A stretch of 52,740 nucleotides of DNA from a virus. This document shows positions 1 through 5,423 of this stretch, piece after piece. The notes beneath the pieces were generated by a model. That model saw only the letters and a list, made by a program, of their open reading frames with translations. It ran no database searches and was not told the DNA's origin. Numbering within the stretch: position 1 is the stretch's first letter; the number at the start of each line of letters is the position of its first letter. The translations under genes were made by a program, and so were the position numbers. The stretch is from positions 1 to 52,740 of IMG/VR virus record IMGVR_UViG_3300042945_000786; one strand, written 5' to 3'.

Positions 1-97
1 TCATCTTCTCCAGAAGCTCCAAGTCCCTCAGTAGTGCCTCCCTCTCGGAGACAGGCACAGATGACAGACGCTTCAGGATGTCTTCCAGTTTCACCAT
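1..97 (-). CDS. Probable terminase large subunit, N-terminal fragment (runs off left edge)
   Basis: The first 32 codons of a minus-strand gene start at the ATG at 95-97 and continue past position 1. The visible residues (MVKLEDILKRLSSVPVSERE, then a Leu/Glu-rich stretch) form a charged amphipathic helix resembling the leader of some phage large terminases. An AGAG/GAGG purine stretch lies just upstream. The gene follows terS on the same strand, which is the usual terS-terL order, but the two are separated by about 770 bases, which is unusual. The ATPase and nuclease motifs lie outside the window, so the assignment rests mainly on position and is inference. Confidence 0.5.
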   Translation of the reverse strand, partial: MVKLEDILKRLSSVPVSEREALLRDLELLEKM

Positions 98-116
98 GGA
101 ACCTCAGAGAAGGTAA

Positions 117-229
117 GGGTGGATACAAGCGGGGGAGCGACCAGTATCCACCCCGAGATCACAAAGACCTCTGTGATCCAACATAGCTTCTGTGTGCCTG
201 TGAGTCCAGTGCGTTCGAGAAGCGAACGC
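117..229. repeat. Three consecutive perfect inverted repeats upstream of probable terL
   Basis: Three hairpins lie in 113 bases. GGGTGGATAC (117-126) pairs with GTATCCACCC (144-153). GATCACA (157-163) pairs with TGTGATC (172-178). GCGTTCG (211-217) pairs with CGAACGC (223-229) around a 5-base loop. They sit between the first minus-strand gene and the AT-rich tract. Such clusters occur in replication origins, packaging sites and leader regions; which one applies here is not resolved. Confidence 0.7.
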
Positions 230-480
230 TCTCTATAGTATATATAGTATATATATATATATAATATAGTATGTAGTATATATATTATATATATATACTA
301 TATAGTATGTAGTATATATAGTATGTATTATATGTATTATGTATTATATGTAGTATATACTACTTCTATTAACAAAAAATAAATATACTACAATTACTAC
401 ATATATACCAATTATATATATATATAATATACCTATATAGTATCTACTATATAGTAGTAGTAGTATATATATACTATAGA
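230..480. other. TA-rich tract, candidate DNA-unwinding element
   Basis: About 250 bases are almost pure A/T, built from TATATA, TAGTATATA and TAGTATG units, in a genome that is otherwise GC-rich. No open reading frame of note exists here. With the hairpins on one side and iteron-like repeats plus a G-quadruplex motif on the other, it looks like a duplex-unwinding element of an origin or a strong promoter/regulatory block. Function is inferred from composition and setting only. Confidence 0.55.
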
Positions 481-513
481 GGGATGTCAAGTAGCAGGCA
501 CTTCAGACAGGGG

Positions 514-572
514 GTGTGGAACATGGTGATCAATGGTGTGGAATATGAGGATCAAGTGTGCGGAACATCATG
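514..572. repeat. Three iteron-like direct repeats, period 20-22 bp
   Basis: Three imperfect head-to-tail copies share the core GTGTGGAACATG..GATCAA. They begin at 514, at 536 (GTGTGGAATATGAGGATCAA) and at 556 (GTGTGCGGAACATCATG). Spacings of 22 and 20 bp, about two helical turns, are typical of initiator- or repressor-binding iterons. They directly follow the TA-rich tract. Confidence 0.55.
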
Positions 573-799
573 TACACGCGAGCACGGGCACCCGGCCCGA
601 ACCCGGGGGGTGGGGGTGGGTGGGGTCAGCGCGTTCCGCTTCCGTCGTCGACCGGGGCACCCCGACCGCCCAGCAGCCAGAGGCGCTGAGAGCCACGGCA
701 GAGGCCCGACCTGATCGGCAGCACCCTCGACACCCGGAGACCAGACCCTGCCGTCTAGCAGGCCTCCCAGAGCCTCCCAGAGGCATCCCAGATGAGAGA
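573..799. other. Non-coding GC-rich stretch with a G-quadruplex motif and short repeats
   Basis: No credible gene is seen; the ORFs here have coding-unlike composition and no ribosome site. Positions 605-625 read G6-T-G5-T-G3-T-G4, a textbook quadruplex motif with three one-base loops on the plus strand. At 762-781 the decamer GCCTCCCAGA occurs twice in tandem, followed by the variant GCATCCCAGA at 783-792. Confidence 0.6.
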
Positions 800-829
800 G
801 GGGGGACGCCCTGCGAAGAGCGCCCCCCC
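800..829 (-). terminator. GC-rich hairpin downstream of terS
   Basis: G6 at 800-805 pairs with a C-run at 823-829, extended by CGC (807-809) with GCG (820-822), one bulged A and a 10-base loop. It begins about 40 bases past the terS stop codon. It lacks a clear U-tract on the minus-strand transcript, so a terminator role is plausible but not certain. Confidence 0.45.
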
Positions 830-868
830 ATCCCCTTTTACGGGATTAGTGCAATTGCGCTTCTGCGG

Positions 869-1459
869 TCACACCGCGATGCCGAGACGACCCAGTCTCT
901 CGGCGATCCTGCGCTCCAGATCGGTGGACGACGAGGGCGTCTTGTCCTCGACCTCGACCCGCTCGATGAAGACGCCGCCAGCCTTGGCGAGGAGTTCAGC
1001 AGCGCGGATGCGGGCGCTGTCGCTGTCTGCCTTCTCTGCCAACTCTCGGAGAGTCTTCAGTGCCAGAGAGGCATCGGAAGAGGCCAGCATGCGCCTCTCC
1101 CTCTCCCTTTCAGCCGCTATCGCTTCGCACCTTGTCCTGATCTTGGGCTCCTGCATGAGCAGGCAGGCTCGATGGTGGATGGTCGCTGGTGCCATGTCGT
1201 CTGTGACGTAGGCCTCACGAAAGGCATCTGAGAAGCTGAGACCACGCATGACCCCTTGCACGAAGGCTTCCTGCTTCTGGGTAAGACCTGTGATCGGGTC
1301 TGCTGCGGATCGTGTCTTGGTCTTCCGCTTCTGGGGGCTTTCTGCCCCCTTGTCCTGTCCTGTGTCTTCCTCCCTCTTGTCTCTCTCTTGTCCTGTAGGC
1401 TGAGGCACCACCCGGAGGTATCGCTTCGCTCGGGGGGCGGTCGGGGGGAGATCAGTCAT
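869..1459 (-). CDS. terS: Terminase small subunit
   Basis: This would be the DNA-recognition subunit of the packaging motor, which binds the packaging site and hands DNA to the large subunit. It has 196 residues. A basic, low-complexity N-terminus precedes a helical DNA-binding region with TerS-like features (ITGLTQKQEAFVQGVMRGLS, then SDAFREAY and ATIHHRACLL). The helical C-terminal half contains ALKTLRELAEKADSDSARIR and RAAELLAKAGG, as in Terminase_2/Nu1-like small subunits. I chose the ATG at 1457-1459 because AGGTGA sits six bases upstream; the frame stays open to 1678, but that extension has no ribosome site. The probable terL lies downstream on the same strand. Confidence 0.8.
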   Translation of the reverse strand: MTDLPPTAPRAKRYLRVVPQPTGQERDKREEDTGQDKGAESPQKRKTKTRSAADPITGLTQKQEAFVQGVMRGLSFSDAFREAYVTDDMAPATIHHRACLLMQEPKIRTRCEAIAAERERERRMLASSDASLALKTLRELAEKADSDSARIRAAELLAKAGGVFIERVEVEDKTPSSSTDLERRIAERLGRLGIAV

Positions 1460-1630
1460 CTGGATCACCTGAGGATGCGGGCGCTCGGCCCGGTTGCGGA
1501 TGGCGCACATCCTACCACAGGCAGGCCCCAGCACACCAGCACCGCAAGGGCGCGGCACCCGTCCTGTCAGTAGCCTGTCAGCAGAGGTGCGACATTTTGT
1601 CAAAAACACCATCATGTCCGAAAATGGTGC

Positions 1631-1659
1631 TTGATGTCCTCGGATGATTGATCTATCTA
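1631..1659 (+). promoter_or_regulatory. Candidate sigma70-type promoter for the early operon
   Basis: TTGATG (1631-1636) and TATCTA (1654-1659) are separated by exactly 17 bases and resemble -35 and -10 boxes. It points toward the plus-strand early genes and lies in the only sizeable divergent gap on the left side. Pattern match only. Confidence 0.4.
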
Positions 1660-1863
1660 CGTCCTCACCGGACGGCACGACGCGGCGACGACGCCCCCTC
1701 GGCCCCAGCCGGAAGCAGACGCCCCCGAGGGGGACAGCGCGAACGTCCAGTGCCTAGCACGGATACCCACCCGTTGAGGACGACTTAGACACGGGGGGTC
1801 TGGCGAAGGCGGTCTCTGGCGGCAGGGAAGAGAAAAGCCCCTGCACCATGCTGAAACGAGAAG

Positions 1864-1883
1864 CGCAGCCTCGCGGGGCTGCG
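1864..1883 (+). promoter_or_regulatory. Intercistronic hairpin 1 of a five-member family
   Basis: CGCAGCC (1864-1870) pairs with GGCTGCG (1877-1883). It is followed by CACTGG, then TTCAGC, and then the ribosome leader GGAGAAACAGACATG of the gene at 1913. The same hairpin-plus-leader arrangement recurs at 2185, 2868 and 3411, with a variant at 4381. Confidence 0.65.
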
Positions 1884-1912
1884 TCACTGGGTTCAGCAGA
1901 GGAGAAACAGAC

Positions 1913-2173
1913 ATGCACAAGACCCTCATCGTCCGCGAAAACAAAGCCGATATCGTCCTTCGCATCTGCGTCAAGACCAGCAATGGCGCGTCCACCCGCG
2001 AGATCGCCCGCTTCACCAAGTGCGGCATGGGCTATGTCGCCCTCGGCGCTGCTGGCCGCGCCATCACCAGCGGCGTCGGCTCGGTCGATGCGATCAAGTT
2101 CAACGGGCGCGGCTGCACCTACGACATGCTGGTGCATCTGGGCGTGATCGAGCCGCAGCAGGCCGCTGCGTGA
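1913..2173 (+). CDS. Hypothetical early protein, 86 aa
   Basis: I do not recognise this family. It is a small protein of mixed charge, with an N-terminal beta-like stretch (LIVRENKADIVLRICVKTSN) and a Gly/Ala-rich middle containing FTKCGMGYVALGAAGRA. The N-terminal half resembles small DNA-mimic or regulatory phage proteins only in size. The start is fixed by GGAGAAACAGACATG. It is the first gene after the candidate early promoter and a hairpin, and is followed at once by another copy of the hairpin. Role unknown; an early host-takeover or regulatory function is inferred from position. Confidence 0.65.
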   Translation: MHKTLIVRENKADIVLRICVKTSNGASTREIARFTKCGMGYVALGAAGRAITSGVGSVDAIKFNGRGCTYDMLVHLGVIEPQQAAA

Positions 2174-2184
2174 CATTCCGGTGC

Positions 2185-2202
2185 GCAGCCCTGCGGGGCT
2201 GC
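2185..2202 (+). promoter_or_regulatory. Intercistronic hairpin 2
   Basis: GCAGCCC (2185-2191) and GGGCTGC (2196-2202) form a perfect 7-bp stem around the tetraloop TGCG. It is preceded by TTCCGGTG and followed by CATCACTGGATTTCAGC and the leader GGAGAGACAGACATG. There is no U-tract, so it resembles an RNA-stability or processing element more than a classic terminator. Confidence 0.7.
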
Positions 2203-2232
2203 ATCACTGGATTTCAGCTAGGAGAGACAGAC

Positions 2233-2418
2233 ATGCGCCTTCCCATAATCGACCCGACCCGCACCTACAGCATCGGCTCTGATCTGATCTGGACGGATGA
2301 CGGAGACCTGATGGTCTGGGTGATTGTCGAGGATTGCCCGGTCAATGGCATCTACCTCGTCAGCTACCATCAGACCCGCGAAGAGGCCGTCGAGGCCCTC
2401 AACGCAATGTTCGCCTGA
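2233..2418 (+). CDS. Hypothetical early protein, 61 aa
   Basis: A small acidic protein (MRLPIIDPTRTYSIGSDLIW start). It has a strand-rich core (DLMVWVIVEDCPVNGIYLVS) and a C-terminal helix containing TREEAVEALNAMF. No known family is recognised. The ATG is preceded by GGAGAGACAGAC, the standard leader of this gene run; the frame extends upstream without a start signal. It lies between hairpin 2 and the 50-aa gene at 2431. Confidence 0.6.
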   Translation: MRLPIIDPTRTYSIGSDLIWTDDGDLMVWVIVEDCPVNGIYLVSYHQTREEAVEALNAMFA

Positions 2419-2430
2419 GGAGAGACACAG

Positions 2431-2583
2431 ATGACCAAAGAACTCGCAGATCAACTCGCCGCCGCAGGATACACTGAAGCGCAGATTGCCAAAGAGGCAA
2501 ACTATCTCGCCCGTGTTGCCCTTGAGAATGACCGCATCCGCGATGATCGCGCTTGGGGTTACGGGTTCCACCGCGCAGCCTGA
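2431..2583 (+). CDS. Hypothetical early protein, 50 aa
   Basis: A very small helical protein starting MTKELADQLAAAGYTEAQIA and ending in an Arg/Asp-rich segment and AWGYGFHRAA. The N-terminal half could fold as a short helix-turn-helix-like unit, but this is weak. It has the leader GGAGAGACACAGATG and sits 12 bases after the previous stop. It was too short for a usual ORF cut-off but shows the same leader, codon preference and GCC-TGA ending as its neighbours. Function unknown. Confidence 0.55.
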   Translation: MTKELADQLAAAGYTEAQIAKEANYLARVALENDRIRDDRAWGYGFHRAA

Positions 2584-2595
2584 GGAGAGACAGAC

Positions 2596-2856
2596 ATGCA
2601 CCGCATCTATCGCTTCGTCGCCATCCACTGCCCCGTCCACGACGGCGTGATCGGCACCCGCGCAGAACCGCTGCCCATGACCTACCGCAGCGCTGCGCTG
2701 GCCAAGAAGCTGGCCCTGCGCCTCGAAATCCAAGAAGGCCTCTACCTGAGCGACGAGGTCTGGTTCGAAGCCCACACTGACGGCCAGCCATACGAGCGCA
2801 GCAAGCCCGCCATCTGGGAAGCCCCGGACTACGGCACCGACGAAATCCCCTTCTGA
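2596..2856 (+). CDS. Hypothetical early protein ending in an SSB-type DEIPF tail, 86 aa
   Basis: An 86-residue protein of unknown family. The N-terminal part is strand-rich (MHRIYRFVAIHCPVHDGVIG), followed by a helix with ALAKKLALRLEIQEG and an acidic C-terminus ending PDYGTDEIPF. That last segment matches the acidic D/E-x-I-P-F tip of bacterial SSB proteins, through which SSB recruits exonucleases, helicases and polymerase subunits. The SSB encoded at 15735 ends in NDEIPF and the primase-helicase in EELPF. Interaction with the host or phage replisome is an inference from the tail. The start has the GGAGAGACAGACATG leader; hairpin 3 follows. Confidence 0.65.
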   Translation: MHRIYRFVAIHCPVHDGVIGTRAEPLPMTYRSAALAKKLALRLEIQEGLYLSDEVWFEAHTDGQPYERSKPAIWEAPDYGTDEIPF

Positions 2857-2867
2857 CCTTCCGGTGT

Positions 2868-2885
2868 GCAGCCCTGCGGGGCTGC
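2868..2885 (+). promoter_or_regulatory. Intercistronic hairpin 3
   Basis: GCAGCCC (2868-2874), loop TGCG, GGGCTGC (2879-2885): identical stem and loop to hairpin 2, again preceded by TTCCGGTG and followed within 30 bases by GGAGAGACAGACATG. Confidence 0.7.
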
Positions 2886-2915
2886 CATCCCGAATGCCAG
2901 CAAGGAGAGACAGAC

Positions 2916-3000
2916 ATGATCACGGCAGAACAGATCACCGAGGCACACCGCAGCGCAGGCATCGACCCGCGCCGTCATCGCCAAACGCAAAGCAGCCTGA
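2916..3000 (+). pseudogene. Small early ORF interrupted by a one-base shift
   Basis: An ATG at 2916 follows a perfect GGAGAGACAGAC leader and reads MITAEQITEAHRSAGIDP. After about codon 18 the frame changes. The other frame continues AVIAKRKAA to a GCC-TGA at 2998-3000, the ending typical of this gene run, directly before the next GGAGAGACGACATG leader. Removing one base near 2966-2972 would restore a 27-28-residue gene. As given, the frame instead reads on into the gene at 3012 to make a 98-codon fusion. Natural mutation or sequencing error cannot be separated here. Confidence 0.45.
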
Positions 3001-3011
3001 GGAGAGACGAC

Positions 3012-3212
3012 ATGATCACCAAGGCACAAGCAAGAAGCCTCGCCATCCGCTACCACGCCTACATGGAAGCCCGTCTGGCCGACGACTACATGGGCGTCCT
3101 CGTCTGGGGGCCGATGCTCGAAGAAATCCAGAAACAGGTCGATTACGAGATGGTCAAGAACATCCCCGAGGCGGTGCAGTTCGCCCGCCTTCAAGTGAAG
3201 CAAGCAGCCTGA
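3012..3212 (+). CDS. Hypothetical early protein, 66 aa
   Basis: A helical, mildly acidic protein. It starts MITKAQARSLAIRYHAYMEA and continues with ADDYMGVLVWGPMLEEIQKQ and a Lys/Gln-rich end. The ATG at 3012 is chosen because it has its own GGAGAGACGAC leader, although the frame is open upstream to the ATG at 2916. The family is not recognised. It sits in the run of small early genes, 11 bases before the next start. Confidence 0.6.
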   Translation: MITKAQARSLAIRYHAYMEARLADDYMGVLVWGPMLEEIQKQVDYEMVKNIPEAVQFARLQVKQAA

Positions 3213-3223
3213 GGAGATACGAC

Positions 3224-3394
3224 ATGTCCGCGATGATGATCCTTGAGAACGCCGCCCGCTGCCTGCGGGCAACCTATCCCGGCGCTGCTGATCGCTGCGC
3301 TGGCCTCATCGAAGCCTACGCCATCAAGGCCGGTGTGTCGCTGGCCGAGGCAGAGCGTCGGGTGATCCTGCTCGACCGCGCCATCCACGCCTGA
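3224..3394 (+). CDS. Hypothetical early protein, 56 aa
   Basis: A small helical protein with two Cys (positions 13 and 25) and the core AARCLRATYPGAADRCAGLI. The C-terminal helix AGVSLAEAERRVILLDRAIH resembles the recognition part of small helix-turn-helix proteins, but no family can be named. The leader is GGAGATACGACATG. It is followed by hairpin 4. Confidence 0.6.
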   Translation: MSAMMILENAARCLRATYPGAADRCAGLIEAYAIKAGVSLAEAERRVILLDRAIHA

Positions 3395-3410
3395 ACTGAT
3401 CCTCTGGTGA

Positions 3411-3428
3411 CCAGCCCTGCGGGGCTGG
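3411..3428 (+). promoter_or_regulatory. Intercistronic hairpin 4
   Basis: CCAGCCC (3411-3417), loop TGCG, GGGCTGG (3422-3428). The terminal pair is swapped compared with hairpins 2 and 3 (C-G instead of G-C on the outer side), a compensatory change that supports selection on RNA structure. Followed by GGAGAGACGACATG. Confidence 0.7.
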
Positions 3429-3459
3429 CATCCAGACGACCAGCACGAGGAGAGACGAC

Positions 3460-3591
3460 ATGCAACGCACCGCACCTAAGCCGCGCGACCCCTTCGTGCG
3501 GCACATCATCACCCGCAAGCAGGGTGCCCACGGCAAGAGCCGCAAGGCCCAACGCCGCGCCGACAAGGTCAGCCTGAGGGCGGAACGATGA
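3460..3591 (+). CDS. Small very basic protein, 43 aa
   Basis: A 43-residue protein rich in Arg, Lys and His (PKPRDPFVRHIITRKQGAHG, then KSRKAQRRADK). It is probably a nucleic-acid-binding peptide, by composition only. It has the GGAGAGACGACATG leader, and its stop overlaps the next start as ATGA (3588-3591), which implies translational coupling. Too short for family recognition. Confidence 0.5.
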   Translation: MQRTAPKPRDPFVRHIITRKQGAHGKSRKAQRRADKVSLRAER

Positions 3592-3686
3592 TCCGCCACC
3601 TGCTCGCCGCCATCATCGCCATCGCCTCGATCTACATGATCGGCGCGATCACCGCCGCCGCCTACGCCTACCTCTTCATCCTCTGA
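3588..3686 (+). CDS. Single-pass membrane microprotein, 32 aa
   Basis: It reads MIRHLLAAIIAIASIYMIGA and continues with an Ala/Tyr/Leu-rich stretch, so nearly the whole peptide is one transmembrane helix with a short positive N-terminus. It is coupled by ATGA to the basic protein upstream. Early phage membrane microproteins can act in superinfection exclusion or inhibit host processes; here that is speculation. The coding case rests on the coupling and the coherent hydrophobic profile. Confidence 0.45.
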   Translation: MIRHLLAAIIAIASIYMIGAITAAAYAYLFIL

Positions 3687-3729
3687 ACCCCAAAAAGTGC
3701 AAACGCACTTTCCAAACAGGAGAACGACC

Positions 3730-4371
3730 ATGACCTATGCTGCCAATGCCACGACCTATGCCACGATCCACGCCGCCGAGAAGGTCATCAACGACCTGAA
3801 GGGCGAGGCCAAGGAGATCACCAAGGCCCGCAACGACCGCAAGATCGACGCCTACGCCGCCCTGATCTCCGAGATCGCAGGGGTCAAGCTGGTGAAGGGC
3901 AACCTTCCCCGAGCGGTCGGCAATCAGGTCCGCAAGGCCCTGCTCGAAGATGCCGGGCTGAAGGACGGCACCGCCAAACGCTACCTCGAAAACTCGGTTG
4001 GCGCTCTGCGCGAACTGGACATCCCGACGCAGGCAACCCCCAACCTCGTGCGCGATATCCTGCTCTCCGAGAACATCGACAGCGAGAACAAGCTGGCAAA
4101 GCGCGTGTCGGGAGAGAGCGAGAAAGACCCCATGCGCGAACTGGCCGAGACCCTGATCGGCAAGTTCACCAACCGCAAGGACGACGAGGGCAAGAAGGTT
4201 AAGGGCGTGTTCAAGCCCAGCAAGTTCGAAGAAAGCGATTGGGATCGCTTCGACGACATCGTCCGCGAATTGCGCGCCGCCCGCATCAAGGGCAGCGAGG
4301 CAGCAGCCGACACGGCGGAAGAGGTCGAGCGCCAGAACAACCTCGCCAATGCCGTGTTCGGCCAGATGTGA
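3730..4371 (+). CDS. Hypothetical early protein, 213 aa
   Basis: A highly charged, largely helical cytoplasmic protein. The N-terminus is Thr/Ala-rich (MTYAANATTYATIHAAEKVI), the middle contains GNQVRKALLEDAGLKDGTAK, and the C-terminal part is Lys/Glu-rich, including FKPSKFEESDWDRFDDIVRE. No family is recognised; there are no membrane segments or Cys clusters. The ATG at 3730 is chosen because AGGAGAACGACC precedes it; an in-frame ATG 33 bases upstream has no ribosome site. It is the largest intact gene of the small-gene run and is followed by hairpin 5. Confidence 0.7.
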   Translation: MTYAANATTYATIHAAEKVINDLKGEAKEITKARNDRKIDAYAALISEIAGVKLVKGNLPRAVGNQVRKALLEDAGLKDGTAKRYLENSVGALRELDIPTQATPNLVRDILLSENIDSENKLAKRVSGESEKDPMRELAETLIGKFTNRKDDEGKKVKGVFKPSKFEESDWDRFDDIVRELRAARIKGSEAAADTAEEVERQNNLANAVFGQM

Positions 4372-4380
4372 GCATCGAAG

Positions 4381-4400
4381 GGCACCCCTGAGGGGGTGCC
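4381..4400 (+). promoter_or_regulatory. Intercistronic hairpin 5 (variant)
   Basis: GGCACCCC (4381-4388), loop TGAG, GGGGTGCC (4393-4400): an 8-bp stem with a tetraloop. The stem sequence differs from hairpins 1-4 but the geometry and position are the same. It lies between a stop codon and the leader GGAGAGACGCCATG. Confidence 0.6.
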
Positions 4401-4428
4401 TCACCATGCCCACAAGAGGAGAGACGCC

Positions 4429-4701
4429 ATGAACATCATCGAAGACGACATGGACTACGAGGAAATCCTCATCACCCTCGAAGAGATGCGGGATTGGAAC
4501 ACCTTTGCCGACAGCCTGCTCGATCAGTATGCACTGCGGGGGGAACTGACCCACAGGCAGTGGGACGCAGCCGCGCGCATGATCATCAAGTGCCGCACAG
4601 GTGAGGCCAAGCGCGAGAAGAACCGCCGCCCGGTCGATGTGTCAGGCACTGATGGGCCAGATCGGCGAGCCTGCTGCCATCGATTTCATGGGCTACCTTG
4701 A
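4429..4701 (+). pseudogene. Small early protein with scrambled C-terminus
   Basis: The first 70 or so codons (MNIIEDDMDYEEILITLEEM, then FADSLLDQYALRGELTHRQW, DAAARMIIKCR, to VDVS) read as a normal acidic, helical phage protein with the GGAGAGACGCCATG leader. After about 4640 the frame carries a Cys/His/Arg-rich tail to 4701 that does not look like real coding. There, another frame becomes the coding one, encoding the 3' part of an ATPase gene. I infer that a deletion removed the true 3' end of this gene together with the 5' end of the next. Confidence 0.5.
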
Positions 4702-4981
4702 GAACGCCAAGGAATGCCCAGACCCTGACATGGTCATCGCAGACCCGGACAAAGCGCCCATCCCGACCAGTTCCGCGATCCGGTATGCCCTGTGTGCTTC
4801 CCTCTCGAACCGAGCGACAGACAGGAACGTCTCGAAGATCATCGCCTACCTCAAGCGACTGCCCAACCGCGAACTGGCAGCGTTCACGATCAAGGACGCA
4901 TGGTCCCGTGATCCCAGCCTCAAGAAGAATGCAGCCGTCCGCGAGTGGGCGCTGCACGATGGTTCAAAACTCGTACTCTGA
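4637..4981 (+). pseudogene. C-terminal remnant of a MoxR-like AAA+ ATPase
   Basis: The fragment MCQALMGQIGEPAAIDFMGY, with DPDMVIADPDKAPIPTSSAI, SNRATDRNVSKIIAYLKRLP and PNRELAAFTIKDA, matches the helical C-terminal part of phage MoxR-like ATPases. In intact genes the Walker A/B motor precedes this and the gene sits directly before a DUF2201 metallopeptidase/VWA gene. The same partner is present here at 4989. No AAA motor is encoded upstream: the reading frame runs back only into the truncated gene at 4429. Without Walker motifs the product cannot be an active ATPase. Confidence 0.5.
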
Positions 4982-4988
4982 GGGCAAC

Positions 4989-5423
4989 ATGACACCAGAA
5001 CTCAAGGTCAGCCGGGCTATGACCCGGCTCGTCCTGCATCACCCCTTCTATGGTTCGCTCGCGATGGGCTCCGACGTTAGCCGCGACGACACCATGGGGA
5101 CAGCAGCAACGAATGGCGACTGGATCAAGTGGTCCGGTCCCTTCATCGACACCCTGACAGAGCCGAAGACCCTCGGCCTCATCGCGCACGAGGTTCTGCA
5201 CATCGCCCTGCGACATCATCTCCGCAAGGGCAACCGCAACCACGACAAGTGGAACATCGCCTGCGATGCGGCGATCAACAACATCCTGAAGGCGGATGGT
5301 TTCGAATTGCCGGATGGCGGCATCGATATGCCGCTGTTCGCGGAATACTCGGCAGAGAAAATCTACGATCTCCTGCCGGACGACATAGCCCCCCCCAGCA
5401 TGGGGCTTGGTGTTCGAGCCTGA
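4989..5423 (+). CDS. DUF2201 N-terminal putative metallopeptidase half (frameshifted)
   Basis: A 144-residue product carrying HEVLH at residues 67-71 followed by IALRHHLR, an HExxH zinc-binding motif as in the DUF2201_N (VWA-like metallopeptidase) family. It continues with NIACDAAINNIL and LPDGGIDMPLFAEYSAEKIY, also family-like. It ends just after a run of eight C at 5389-5396, whereas family members continue into a VWA-like domain that is encoded in the +1 frame from 5407. With seven C the two halves would read through as PPAWGLVFEPE. Such proteins normally work with a MoxR ATPase, whose remnant lies directly upstream. Confidence 0.65.
   Translation: MTPELKVSRAMTRLVLHHPFYGSLAMGSDVSRDDTMGTAATNGDWIKWSGPFIDTLTEPKTLGLIAHEVLHIALRHHLRKGNRNHDKWNIACDAAINNILKADGFELPDGGIDMPLFAEYSAEKIYDLLPDDIAPPSMGLGVRA

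Larger units (their letters stand above)
1460..1912. other. Divergent intergenic region between terS and the early plus-strand genes
   Basis: No gene is seen. It contains a candidate plus-strand promoter (1631-1659) and an inverted repeat, CCCCCTCGG (1694-1702) with CCGAGGGGG (1725-1733), in the putative early leader. CACCAT (around 1605) and ATGGTG (around 1624) form a further short inverted repeat that could be an operator. The first early hairpin (1864-1883) is at its right end. Confidence 0.5.

Noticed and set aside
484-1231. Overlapping ORFs in the terL-terS interval
   Set aside because: Arg/Pro/Gly-rich readings without leaders; the interval is dominated by repeats and by terS on the other strand.
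1460-1678. 73-codon N-terminal extension of terS
   Set aside because: No ribosome site at 1678; AGGTGA precedes the ATG at 1459 and the downstream start fits the family better.
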